Assembly (NCBI GenBank): GCA_002393705.1 | Contig: DGTH01000054.1 | Coordinates: 1 to 48,077 of the forward strand | DNA length: 48,077 bases | Source of the DNA: Prevotella sp. UBA4341 | Lineage (GTDB): Bacteria; Bacteroidota; Bacteroidia; Bacteroidales; Bacteroidaceae | Direction of reading: 5' to 3' | Shown: positions 7,099 to 15,514 of the stretch, piece after piece | How positions within the stretch are numbered: position 1 is the first letter of the stretch | Layout of the letters: each line of letters begins with the position of its first letter | Notes under the pieces: model-generated | Databases searched by the model: none | Told to the model about the DNA's origin: nothing | The model's input: the letters and a program-made list of their open reading frames with translations, nothing else | Made by a program: the position numbers and the translations under genes

Positions 7099-8454
7099 TT
7101 ATGACTCCTTTGCCAGACGCTCCTTGATGGCTTTTGAGTCAGCCTCGTAACCCGGTTTGTCTAGCAGGGCAAACATGTTCTTCTTGTATGCTTCTACTCC
7201 AGGCTGGTTGAACGGGTTGACACCCAGAACGTTGCCGCTGATGCCACAGGCAACTTCGAAGAAGTAGATGAGCTGTCCGATGTAGTACTCATTGAGTTCG
7301 GGTACGCTGATGCGGATATTGGGCACGCCGCCGTCAACGTGAGCCAGGCGTGTACCAAGTTCAGCCATCTTGTTTACTTCATCCACACGCTTGCCTGCCA
7401 GGAAGTTCAGACCGTCCAGGTTCTCCTCGTCGCTGGGGAAGAGCAGGCTGCGGTTAGGCTTCTCTATCGAGATGACGGTCTCGAAGATGGTGCGCTCGCC
7501 GTCCTGAATCCACTGTCCCATGCTGTGCAGGTCGGTCGTGAAGTCACAACTGGCGGGGAAGATACCCTTCTTGTCCTTACCCTCCGATTCTCCGTAGAGC
7601 TGTTTCCACCACTCGCTGATGAAGTGGAGCTTTGGCTGGTAGTTGACCATGATTTCAATCTTCTTGCCTGCACCATACAAACCATTACGTACGGCAGCGT
7701 ATTGGGCGGCGATGTTCTCCTCGAACGGGACGTTTTCGCTACACTGTTTCTCCATGTCGGCAGCACCCTGAACGAGGGCTTTAATGTCGAATCCGGCACA
7801 GGCAATGGGCAGCAGACCTACCGGTGTGAGCACGGAGAAGCGACCGCCTACGTTGTCGGGAATGATGAACGACTTATAACCTTCTTTGTCAGCACAGGTG
7901 CGGGCTGCACCGCGCTTGGCATCGGTTACGGCTACAATGACGTTCTTGGCCTCGTCCTTGCCCATCTGTGCCTCACACTGCTTCTTCAGCAGGCGGAAGG
8001 TCAGGGCCGTTTCGGTGGTTGTGCCTGATTTTGAAATATTGATGACGCCGAACTTCTTATCCTTCAGATATTCGGTCATTTCTGAAAGATAGTCCTCGCC
8101 GATGTTGTTGCCGGCGAAGAGGATGACAGGGTTCTTCTTGTCCTGAATAAGCCATGCGAACGAGTTGCCAAGGGCTTCAATGACGGCACGTGCACCGAGA
8201 TAGCTGCCGCCGATGCCGGCTACGACCACCACTTCGCATTTCTCTCTGAGCGTGTTAGCAACGGCCTGAACCTCGTCAAGGAATTCTGGCGTGATGCTGC
8301 TGGGCAGGTGCAGCCAGCCTAAGAAGTCGTTACCGGGGCAGGTGCCGTTTTCCAGTGCCTGCTGAGCTGCCTTTACCTTTGGTTCAAAAGCCTTTACTGC
8401 GCCTGCCTCGAGGAAGCAGGCGGCCTTTGTGATGTCAAGTTTGATGTTACTCAT
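7099..8454 (-). CDS. pgi: Glucose-6-phosphate isomerase
   Basis: 451 aa, short bacterial Pgi. Interconverts glucose-6-phosphate and fructose-6-phosphate in the cytoplasm. Seen: [16 protein letters not shown] (80-95), the phosphate-binding SKSGTTTET (141-149), [17 protein letters not shown], and the C-terminal [14 protein letters not shown] that carries the catalytic Lys region. Length fits the Bacteroides/Bacillus type. It lies 23 bp after the cytidylate-kinase-like gene and 16 bp before the HAD gene, all on the minus strand. Confidence 0.97.
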   Translation of the reverse strand: MSNIKLDITKAACFLEAGAVKAFEPKVKAAQQALENGTCPGNDFLGWLHLPSSITPEFLDEVQAVANTLREKCEVVVVAGIGGSYLGARAVIEALGNSFAWLIQDKKNPVILFAGNNIGEDYLSEMTEYLKDKKFGVINISKSGTTTETALTFRLLKKQCEAQMGKDEAKNVIVAVTDAKRGAARTCADKEGYKSFIIPDNVGGRFSVLTPVGLLPIACAGFDIKALVQGAADMEKQCSENVPFEENIAAQYAAVRNGLYGAGKKIEIMVNYQPKLHFISEWWKQLYGESEGKDKKGIFPASCDFTTDLHSMGQWIQDGERTIFETVISIEKPNRSLLFPSDEENLDGLNFLAGKRVDEVNKMAELGTRLAHVDGGVPNIRISVPELNEYYIGQLIYFFEVACGISGNVLGVNPFNQPGVEAYKKNMFALLDKPGYEADSKAIKERLAKES

Positions 8455-8477
8455 GTTTTGTTAAGTTAAAATAATAT

Positions 8478-9131
8478 TTATTGTTGTTTCTCTATATAGT
8501 CCATGATGATATCGACGGCTTCGTCTTCAGTCAGGTCAACCATATTGATGACAAGGTCGTAGTTGCGGGTGTCGTACCGCGATGTGCCCGTATAGCGTTT
8601 AATGTAGTTCTCGCGCATACGGTCAATCTGCTCAATAAGCTTCTGAGCTTCGGCGGCATCCTTTTCCTGCTTTCTCATTACGCGCTCAATACGATCTTTC
8701 ATGGGAGCCTGAATGAGGACACTGAGGTGGTTGGGAATATTGCGGAAGATGAAGAAGCCACTTCGTCCCGCAACGACACACGATTCGTTGTTGGCAATAT
8801 CCATCAGGATACGTGTCTCGACCTTAAACATCTCCTCAGTCGTGCTAGGCTTGTCAGTCTTGTCTTCGCTCTTTACGCTATAGTATTCCGACTTAGTAGC
8901 ATCGTAGAATGGAATGACATGACGTGCAAGGTCAGTCCACCAACTGTTTTTCTTTCCTTTAAGCCGTTCTATCTCTTCAACCGTGAGGTTATACTGCTTT
9001 GTCAGTGCTTTAATAAGTGCCTTGTCGTAAAACACCACACCAAGCCGCTGGGCCAGCTTTTCGCCTACGGTGCGACCACCGGAACCCAGTTCGCGGTTAA
9101 TCGAAATCACGTATTTCTCGTTTAGTTTCAT
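8478..9131 (-). CDS. Cytidylate kinase-like family protein
   Basis: 217 aa. The N-terminus ISINRELGSGGRTVGEKLAQRL has a Gly-rich phosphate loop of the type seen in the cytidylate-kinase-like family (GSGGRTVG in place of a strict GxxxxGK[ST]). YDKALI follows, then CVVAGRSGFFIF and a lid region with many Arg/Lys (MKDRIERVMRKQEKD, RYTGTSRYDTRNYDLVIN). Substrate unknown; the classic Cmk is a separate gene in most Bacteroidales. It lies between gpsA and pgi with 21- and 23-bp gaps, so it is probably part of the lysS transcript. Confidence 0.82.
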   Translation of the reverse strand: MKLNEKYVISINRELGSGGRTVGEKLAQRLGVVFYDKALIKALTKQYNLTVEEIERLKGKKNSWWTDLARHVIPFYDATKSEYYSVKSEDKTDKPSTTEEMFKVETRILMDIANNESCVVAGRSGFFIFRNIPNHLSVLIQAPMKDRIERVMRKQEKDAAEAQKLIEQIDRMRENYIKRYTGTSRYDTRNYDLVINMVDLTEDEAVDIIMDYIEKQQ

Positions 9132-9152
9132 ATTTTGACTTTTATTTAGTTT

Positions 9153-10148
9153 CTAACGGAATGAATCGGTGAGCAGTTTAATCTCAATCTGTGGCGAGAT
9201 TCGTTCGTAGAGAATGTTATAGACGGCATCGAGGATGGGCATGTTGACGTGCTGGTGGCGGTTGATTTCCTTCATACACTTGGTGCCGAAGAATCCTTCT
9301 GCAATCATCTCCATCTCAATCTGAGCCGACTTGACAGAGTAGCCTTTGCCAATCATGGTGCCGAATACGCGGTTGCGCGAGAAGTTGCTGTAGCCTGTTA
9401 CCAACAGGTCGCCCAAATAGACCGAGTCGTACATGTTGCGCTCTTGCGGGTGAACGCTGTTGAGGAAACGCGTCATTTCCTGAACGGCGTTCGAAATGAG
9501 TACCGCCTGGAAGTTATCGCCGAATTTCAGACCCGAGCAGATGCCGGCCGCAATAGCATAGACGTTCTTCAGCACCGACGAGTATTCGATGCCAATGACG
9601 TCGCTCGAAGTCTTGGTCTTGATGTAGTCGGAGGTCAGCACGTCGGCAAAAGCCTGCGCCTTCTCAAGGTCGCTACAGCCTATGGTCAGGTATGAGAGTC
9701 GTTCCAGTGCCACCTCCTCGGCGTGGCTGGGACCGCCCAGGCAGGCCAGATTCTCATAGGGTACGTCATACACTTGGTGGAAATACTCCGAGCAGACCAG
9801 GTTCTCGTCGGGCACTATGCCTTTGATGGCCGTCACGATAAACTTGTCGCGTATGCGCGTCTTGAGCTTCTTCAAGTGGCTCTTCAGGTAGGGCGACGGC
9901 GTGACGAAAACCAACGTGTCGTATTGCTCAACAATGCGGTTAATGTCGCTCGAGAAGTTGATTTCGTTGACGTCAAAGTGAACCCCCATGAGGTAGGCAG
10001 GGTTGTGACCCAGACGGCGGAAGTCCTCGATGCGGTCGTCGCGTCGCATGTACCAGCCTATGTGGTGGGTGTGACCCACCACAATCTTGGCAATGGCTGT
10101 AGCCCAACTACCGCCTCCAATGATTGCTATCTTTCCGCAGTCGTACAT
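9153..10148 (-). CDS. gpsA: Glycerol-3-phosphate dehydrogenase [NAD(P)+]
   Basis: 331 aa. Makes sn-glycerol-3-phosphate from dihydroxyacetone phosphate for phospholipid synthesis. The Rossmann loop GGGSWATAIA is at residues 11-20; VFVTPSPYL, AIKGI and LGGPSHAEEVA follow; the catalytic-lysine region VLKNVYAIAAGICSGLKFGDN and the C-terminal IEMEMIAEGFFGTKC complete the family. A 63-bp gap to lysS upstream holds heptad repeats but no -7 box, so transcription from the lysS promoter is likely. Confidence 0.96.
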   Translation of the reverse strand: MYDCGKIAIIGGGSWATAIAKIVVGHTHHIGWYMRRDDRIEDFRRLGHNPAYLMGVHFDVNEINFSSDINRIVEQYDTLVFVTPSPYLKSHLKKLKTRIRDKFIVTAIKGIVPDENLVCSEYFHQVYDVPYENLACLGGPSHAEEVALERLSYLTIGCSDLEKAQAFADVLTSDYIKTKTSSDVIGIEYSSVLKNVYAIAAGICSGLKFGDNFQAVLISNAVQEMTRFLNSVHPQERNMYDSVYLGDLLVTGYSNFSRNRVFGTMIGKGYSVKSAQIEMEMIAEGFFGTKCMKEINRHQHVNMPILDAVYNILYERISPQIEIKLLTDSFR

Positions 10149-10155
10149 AAATCTC

Positions 10156-10204
10156 TAATGAGGAATTGGTAATGAGGAATTAGTAATGAAGAATTAGTAA
10201 TTAT
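10156..10204. repeat. 7-bp tandem repeat (14-bp dimers) between lysS and gpsA
   Basis: Seven heptamers: TAATGAG, GAATTGG, TAATGAG, GAATTAG, TAATGAA, GAATTAG, TAATTAT. They fill nearly the whole intergenic gap. Confidence 0.9.
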
Positions 10205-10210
10205 GATTAC

Positions 10211-11938
10211 CTACTTACTATTCTCAATCCACTTGGCAATTTCATCAACAGACGGTTTCTGCATGTCGAGCTTATACTTCTTGACAATGTCGCCAATCTT
10301 CTGTTGCAAACCTTGGGCTTTCTCGCCGCTGATGTTCTGTACGAGGTTGAAGCCTGCCTTACGCAGTACGGGAACCCACTCTTCGGCAACACCGACGGCT
10401 GCCCACTCCTGCACGCTCGACTGCGGAATCTTTTTCTCGGGTTTCATTTGTGGGAAAAACAGTACTTCCTGAATGAACGTCTTACCCGTCATGAGCATGA
10501 CCAGACGGTCTATACCAATGCCGATGCCGCTGGTAGGAGGCATGCCGTACTGTAGGGCGCGCAGGAAGTCCTGGTCGATAATCATAGCTTCGTCGTCGCC
10601 CTTGTCGGCCAGTCGCATCTGCTCAACGAAACGCTCCTCTTGGTCTATGGGGTCGTTCAGCTCCGAGTAGGCATTAGCCAGCTCCTTGCCGTTCACCATA
10701 AGCTCGAAGCGCTCGGTCAGTCCGGGTTTCGAACGGTGCATCTTGGTAAGGGGTGACATCTCGACAGGGTAGTCGGTGATGAAGGTCGGCTGAATGAACG
10801 TGCCTTCGCAGAACTCACCAAACAGCTCGTCGATGAGTTTTCCCTTACCCATGGTTTCATCAACCTCCATGCCCTTGCTCAGGCAGAAGGCACGAATCTC
10901 CTCCTCGGTCTTGCCGTCGCAGTCGAAGCCTGTCTTCTCTTTGATAGCATCCAGTATGGGCAGTCGGCGGTAGGGAGCCTTGAACGACACGATGTTGCCG
11001 TCAATCTCGCGTTCCGGCTTACCGTTTACGGCAATGCAGACCGTTTCCAGCAGTTTCTCGGTGAACGACATCATCCAGTTGTAGTCCTTATACTGCACAT
11101 AGAGCTCCATACACGTAAATTCGGGATTGTGGTTGCGGTCCATGCCTTCGTTGCGGAAATTCTTCCCAATCTCATAGACACCCTCGAAACCGCCTACGAT
11201 GAGTCGTTTCAGGTAGAGCTCGGTGGCAATGCGCATATACATGTCCTGGTCAAGCGCATTGAAGTGCGTGATGAACGGGCGTGCGCTTGCGCCGCCGGCT
11301 ATCATTTGCAGCGTCGGCGTCTCTACTTCGGTATATCCAGCCTCGTCCAGCACCTGTCTGATGGTGCGAATGACTGTAGCACGTTGCAGGAAGGTGTCCT
11401 TTACGCCCTCGTTGACTACCAAATCGACATAGCGCTGTCGGTAACGCAGTTCCGGGTCGTCAAACTTGTCGTAGGCCACGCCGTCCTTATACTTGACGAT
11501 GGGCAGGGGCTTCAGGGCTTTCGAGAGCAGCACCAGCTCCTTGGCATGGACGCTGATTTCGCCCGTCTGCGTGCGGAAGACGAAACCGCGAATGCCGATA
11601 AAGTCGCCAATGTCCATCAGTTTCTTGAATACGGTGTTATAGAGTTCTTTGTTTTCGTCTGGGCAAATGTCGTCGCGGGTGATATAGACCTGAATGCGGC
11701 CTTTGGAGTCCTGCAGTTCTACGAACGATGCCTTCCCCATGACGCGTCGGCTCATCATGCGGCCGGCTATGCATACCTCACGCTGTGGGGCGTCGTCCTG
11801 AAACGTGTCGCGTATGTCGGTTGAGAAGGCGTTGGTAGGATATTCTGCGGCAGGGTAGGGGTTGATACCCATGGCCCGCAACTCTTGCAGACTCTGTCGT
11901 CTGCCTATTTCTTGTTCACTTAATTCTAAGATGTTCAT
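10211..11938 (-). CDS. lysS: Lysyl-tRNA synthetase, class II
   Basis: 575 aa from the ATG at 11938 (MNILELSEQEIGRRQSLQEL). An in-frame ATG at 11974 lies upstream of the -7 box and is therefore not used. An N-terminal OB-fold anticodon-binding domain (IAGRMMSRRVMGKASFVELQD) is followed by class II motif 1 (RQRYVDLVVN), motif 2 (FRNEGMDRNHNPEFT) and motif 3 (GIGIGIDRLVML). The C-terminal extension of about 70 residues after motif 3 is as in other Bacteroidales LysRS. First gene of the five-gene minus-strand run. Confidence 0.97.
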   Translation of the reverse strand: MNILELSEQEIGRRQSLQELRAMGINPYPAAEYPTNAFSTDIRDTFQDDAPQREVCIAGRMMSRRVMGKASFVELQDSKGRIQVYITRDDICPDENKELYNTVFKKLMDIGDFIGIRGFVFRTQTGEISVHAKELVLLSKALKPLPIVKYKDGVAYDKFDDPELRYRQRYVDLVVNEGVKDTFLQRATVIRTIRQVLDEAGYTEVETPTLQMIAGGASARPFITHFNALDQDMYMRIATELYLKRLIVGGFEGVYEIGKNFRNEGMDRNHNPEFTCMELYVQYKDYNWMMSFTEKLLETVCIAVNGKPEREIDGNIVSFKAPYRRLPILDAIKEKTGFDCDGKTEEEIRAFCLSKGMEVDETMGKGKLIDELFGEFCEGTFIQPTFITDYPVEMSPLTKMHRSKPGLTERFELMVNGKELANAYSELNDPIDQEERFVEQMRLADKGDDEAMIIDQDFLRALQYGMPPTSGIGIGIDRLVMLMTGKTFIQEVLFFPQMKPEKKIPQSSVQEWAAVGVAEEWVPVLRKAGFNLVQNISGEKAQGLQQKIGDIVKKYKLDMQKPSVDEIAKWIENSK

Positions 11939-11963
11939 ATTGTTTTTACTGAAAGTTTGCATG

Positions 11964-11971
11964 CAAAGGTA
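11964..11971 (-). promoter_or_regulatory. -7 box of lysS
   Basis: TACCTTTG on the minus strand, 25 bp before the lysS ATG. Confidence 0.75.
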
Positions 11972-12034
11972 CAAATATTTTTTATTTAATGCAAAAAAAA
12001 TGGCAAATCATTTGGCTACATGATAAATTATTAC

Positions 12035-12042
12035 TACATTTG
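12035..12042 (+). promoter_or_regulatory. -7 box of the ROK-men gene run
   Basis: TACATTTG, 23 bp before the ATG at 12066; divergent from the lysS promoter. Confidence 0.65.
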
Positions 12043-12065
12043 CCTCGATAAATAATCGGATCGCT

Positions 12066-13046
12066 ATGATTGAAACCTCAATGAAAGACAAGGTGTTCGC
12101 TGTGCAAATGACTATAGAGCGCACATCGTATGCCATTATTGACATTCGTGGTAATATACTTGCCAAAGATGATTTTGCCACCACTGACCATGACAACGTG
12201 AACGATTTCGTGTCCGCCTTGTGTGAGCGGTTGGTCGAAATGATGCTTGCCAACGATGCCTTTGGAGCTATTCGTTCGGTAGGTGTCAGTGCGCCGAACG
12301 GCAATCCCATGACGGGGTGTATTGAAAATGCCGTCAATCTGCCCTGGAAGGGCATTGTTCCCATTGGTGCCATGATACGCGACCGCCTGGGCTTGGCCGT
12401 AGCCGTGGCCAACAAGCCTCATACCCGCGCACTTGGCGAGTATGAGTTTGGGGCTGCCCACGGTCTGAAGGACTTTGTGCTGTTGAGTTTAGGCCATGGC
12501 TTCGGTAGTTTTATTTACTCCAATGGTAAGCCTTATTGTGGCACCGATGGTTTCGCCGGCGAGGTGGGCCACACGTGTTGCGACATTGGCGGACGCCCTT
12601 GTGGCTGTGGCAAGCATGGATGCGTTGAGGCCTACGTGGCAGAGAAGGGCATCCTGACGACAGCCAAGGAGGTGATGGCAGAAAGCAGCAAGGCCAGCCT
12701 GATGCGTGGCTTCGAAAACCTGAAGCCGAAGAACATTGCCGATTTCTGTGAGCAGGGCGACGAACTGGCCATTGAAACCATGCGGCGTACCGGCATTTGG
12801 TTGGGTTGGTCGTTGGCTAACCTGGCTTCGGTCATGAACCCCGAAGCCTTTATCTTTACCGGCGGCATACCCAAGGCCGGCAAGTGGCTGCTGGATCCTG
12901 CCGAGGCCACGTTCAACGAAAAAGTGTTCCACAACATTAACGGCAAGGTACGTTTCATCCTTTCCTCGCTCGACACCAAGGTTTGTGAACTCTTAGGTGC
13001 CTCGGTACTTGCCTGGGATGTCAAAGAGTATTCGTTATTCAAATAA
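12066..13046 (+). CDS. ROK family protein lacking catalytic Asp (probable pseudokinase)
   Basis: 326 aa. The ROK signature is intact: GFAGEVGHT then a Cys cluster (C171/C172, C179, C181, C186 with GCGKHGCVEAYV) that binds structural zinc with His169. In ROK sugar kinases the catalytic Asp sits in an N-D motif ahead of ALGE; here it is N116-K117 (VANKPHTRALGE). The N-terminal phosphate loop, normally DxGGT, reads VQMTIERT and lacks the Asp. The tandem neighbour at 13079 keeps both Asp residues at these positions. I infer a sugar-sensing or regulatory role rather than phosphorylation. Start could also be the Met at codon 6. Confidence 0.85.
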   Translation: MIETSMKDKVFAVQMTIERTSYAIIDIRGNILAKDDFATTDHDNVNDFVSALCERLVEMMLANDAFGAIRSVGVSAPNGNPMTGCIENAVNLPWKGIVPIGAMIRDRLGLAVAVANKPHTRALGEYEFGAAHGLKDFVLLSLGHGFGSFIYSNGKPYCGTDGFAGEVGHTCCDIGGRPCGCGKHGCVEAYVAEKGILTTAKEVMAESSKASLMRGFENLKPKNIADFCEQGDELAIETMRRTGIWLGWSLANLASVMNPEAFIFTGGIPKAGKWLLDPAEATFNEKVFHNINGKVRFILSSLDTKVCELLGASVLAWDVKEYSLFK

Positions 13047-13078
13047 GTAAAAAGATCTTTAGCACAAAAAGAAGTATC

Positions 13079-14062
13079 ATGGAAGAAATGAAAATCAAGA
13101 CCAGAGTGTTTGGCGTAGATCTTGCTTTGGACTTCACGACTTATGCAATTGTAGATATTCGCGGTACTGTTATTGCAAAAGACTCTTTTGCTACGACGGA
13201 CTATCCTGATATAAGCCATTTCGTGGCTGTGCTGTACGAAAAGATTGTGCAAATGGCCGAAGCCAACGGCGGCTTGGAGAAAATACGCTCCGTAGGCATC
13301 AGCGCACCGAGTGCCAACTTCAAGACAGGCTGCATTGAGAATGCCTCCAATCTGCCGTGGAAAGGCGTGGTGCCCCTGGCCGCCATGTTGCGCGACAGGC
13401 TCGGACTGGCCGTGGCTGTGGCTAACGACGGTCATGTGACGGCATTGGGCGAGCATGCTTTTGGCAGTGCCCACGGCATGAAGGACTTCATCGTTATGAC
13501 CTTCAGCCAGGGTGGCGTGGGCAGCTGTATTTTTGCTAACGGACAGCCCCACTTGGGGGCTGACGGCTTTGCTGGCGAGATAGGCCATACGTGCATTGTC
13601 GAGAACGGCAGGCAGTGTGGCTGTGGCCACAAGGGTTGTCTTGAGACTTACGTCTCCATTTTGGGTATTGTGCAGACCGCCCGCGACCTGATGGCCGAAA
13701 GCGGCGAGCCGTCGCTCCTGCGCAGTGTTGACGGCCTGAACATTCGTTCACTTGTGCTCTGCTGTCAGAAAGGTGACGCTTTAGCCCTCGAGGCTGTGCG
13801 CCGCACAGGTGTTATACTGGGCAGGGCGTTGGCCAACTATGCCTCGATGCTTAATTCTGAGGCCATCATCATAACGGGCGACATTCTGCAGGTTCGGCAG
13901 TGGCTCATGCCGATGGTGCGCCAGACCATAGAAGAAAACGTGTTCCACAACCTGCGCGGCAAGGTAAGGCTGCTCTCGTCTATACTGGACGACGAGAACC
14001 GCACGCTGCTCGGTGCCAGTGCGCTGGCTTGGGACGTCAAGGAATATTCACTCTTTAAATAA
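13079..14062 (+). CDS. ROK family sugar kinase-like protein
   Basis: 327 aa, paralogue of the preceding gene (same length, near-collinear motifs). It keeps the catalytic N116-D117 (VANDGHVTALGE) and an N-terminal Asp (GVDLALDFTTYAIVDIRG), although the usual GGT of the phosphate loop is missing, as in a Bacteroidetes subgroup of this family. Zinc site: GHTCIVENGRQCGCGHKGC. Possible glucokinase or other hexokinase; specificity not readable. Its stop codon overlaps the next ATG (TAATG at 14060-14064), coupling it to the menaquinone thioesterase gene. Confidence 0.85.
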   Translation: MEEMKIKTRVFGVDLALDFTTYAIVDIRGTVIAKDSFATTDYPDISHFVAVLYEKIVQMAEANGGLEKIRSVGISAPSANFKTGCIENASNLPWKGVVPLAAMLRDRLGLAVAVANDGHVTALGEHAFGSAHGMKDFIVMTFSQGGVGSCIFANGQPHLGADGFAGEIGHTCIVENGRQCGCGHKGCLETYVSILGIVQTARDLMAESGEPSLLRSVDGLNIRSLVLCCQKGDALALEAVRRTGVILGRALANYASMLNSEAIIITGDILQVRQWLMPMVRQTIEENVFHNLRGKVRLLSSILDDENRTLLGASALAWDVKEYSLFK

Positions 14063-14481
14063 TGAACGTAGATAGAATTAAGGAAATCATAGCTGCAAAG
14101 CCCAACCTTTCTACCGCCCTCGGGATGGAATTTCTCTCCACTCCCGAGGACGATGTTTGTATGGCCCGCATGAAGGTTGACGAGCGCAACCGTCAGCCTT
14201 TTGGCTTCTTGAGCGGTGGCGCGTCGTTAGCCTTGGCCGAGAACGTGGCCGGGGTGGGCTCTTGCTCGTTGTGTCCGGGCCAGATGTGTGTAGGCATAGA
14301 GGTTAGTGGCAGTCATGTGCAGGCCGTCAGTGAGGGCGATACCGTTACGGCCACGGCCCGCTTGCAGCATAAGGGCAGCACGCTCCACGTGTGGAACGTG
14401 GAGATATGCAACAGCCTTGGCGAGCTTATCTCGACGGTGCGTGTCACCAATTATGTTGTCAACCCTAAGAAGTCCTCATGA
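14062..14481 (+). CDS. menI: Hotdog-fold thioesterase, probable DHNA-CoA thioesterase
   Basis: 139 aa, PaaI/YbdB-type hotdog domain. Seen: RNRQPFGFLSGGASLALAE, with the Gly-rich turn and a conserved Glu (AENVA) used as catalytic base in this group, then VGIEVSGSHVQAVSEGDTVTATAR. It is joined to menF by an ATGA overlap (14478-14481) and to the ROK gene by TAATG, and the men context supports hydrolysis of 1,4-dihydroxy-2-naphthoyl-CoA in menaquinone synthesis. Other acyl-CoA substrates remain possible. Confidence 0.83.
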   Translation: MNVDRIKEIIAAKPNLSTALGMEFLSTPEDDVCMARMKVDERNRQPFGFLSGGASLALAENVAGVGSCSLCPGQMCVGIEVSGSHVQAVSEGDTVTATARLQHKGSTLHVWNVEICNSLGELISTVRVTNYVVNPKKSS

Positions 14482-15512
14482 GTGCATTTGCCCTTTACCG
14501 TTTGCCTCACGGTGATAGCTATACGCTGATTGAGCAGACCGACGGCGAACCAGAACGGCTGCGTTCGCTCTCTCAGCTCAATGGGCGCAGTGGTTTCGTG
14601 GTGGCTCCTTTTGCCGTGTCGGCTGCCGACCCCCTTCTGCTTATTCGGCCCGACCGTGTAGAGACCATAGTGCCCGACGATATCCCCGTCGGCCCCCACC
14701 GCCCGTCACCCATTACCCCCCACCCGTCGTCCGACTACCACATCGACTTTGCTAACTACCACGCTCAGCTGCAGGAGGGGACGTTTCAGAAAATAGTCCT
14801 GGCGCGGAGCACCACCCTCAAGACCAACACGGTGCGAAATGGGAGAGAGTTGTTTCTGGATGCCTGTAGGCTTTATCCTCGCATGTTCATCTGCCTCGTT
14901 TCTACACCCCAGAGTGGTACGTGGCTGACGGCTACACCCGAGATCCTGCTGGAGTGCAGGGCCGACCGCTGGCAGACCATCGCGCTGGCAGGCACAATGA
15001 AGCTGGAGGGCGACGAACTGCAAGGCGAGGGCGAGCACGTAACGTGGACAACCAAGAACATTCAGGAACAGCGCTACGTGGCGACCTACATCACCGAGTG
15101 TCTGGAACAGTTTACGACAGACTTCACCGAGCGCGGCCCCTACACGGCACGCGCCGGCCATCTGGTCCACCTGCGAAGCGACTTTACCTTCACGCTGCCT
15201 GACAACGATAGGTTAGGCGACGTGCTGCAGACCCTGCACCCCACGCCTGCCGTATGCGGCCTGCCCAAGCGGGCCGCCTTCGACTTCATTCTGAAGAACG
15301 AGCACTCGCCGCGCCACTACTACAGCGGTTTCATGGGTCCGCTGCTGCTTCAGGGCACCCATCTCTTTGTCTCCCTGCGTTGCATGCAGCTGCTGGCTGA
15401 CGGCTACAGGCTTTATGCCGGAGGCGGCCTCTTGCCCGACAGTACCGAGGAGCAAGAGTGGCTGGAGACCGAGGCCAAGATGGAAACCATGCGAACTCTC
15501 TTATATATATAA
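14478..15512 (+). CDS. menF: Isochorismate synthase
   Basis: 344 aa, chorismate-binding fold. First committed step of menaquinone synthesis (chorismate to isochorismate). Seen: FQKIVLARSTTL, TATPEILLEC, IALAGTMKLEGDELQGEG, HLRSDFTFTL, and the C-terminal signature TPAVCGLPKRAAFDFI with YYSGFMGPL. The N-terminal region is short, as in Bacteroidetes. Residues about 73-86 (PHRPSPITPHPSS) are a Pro/His-rich linker encoded by a 7-bp repeat (14694-14735). Starts in the ATGA overlap with menI; menD follows 2 bp after its stop. Confidence 0.93.
   Translation: MSAFALYRLPHGDSYTLIEQTDGEPERLRSLSQLNGRSGFVVAPFAVSAADPLLLIRPDRVETIVPDDIPVGPHRPSPITPHPSSDYHIDFANYHAQLQEGTFQKIVLARSTTLKTNTVRNGRELFLDACRLYPRMFICLVSTPQSGTWLTATPEILLECRADRWQTIALAGTMKLEGDELQGEGEHVTWTTKNIQEQRYVATYITECLEQFTTDFTERGPYTARAGHLVHLRSDFTFTLPDNDRLGDVLQTLHPTPAVCGLPKRAAFDFILKNEHSPRHYYSGFMGPLLLQGTHLFVSLRCMQLLADGYRLYAGGGLLPDSTEEQEWLETEAKMETMRTLLYI
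14694..14735 (+). repeat. 7-bp tandem repeat inside menF
   Basis: Six heptamers: CCCCACC, GCCCGTC, ACCCATT, ACCCCCC, ACCCGTC, GTCCGAC. They encode a Pro-rich linker not expected in the family. Confidence 0.8.
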
Positions 15513-15514
15513 TA

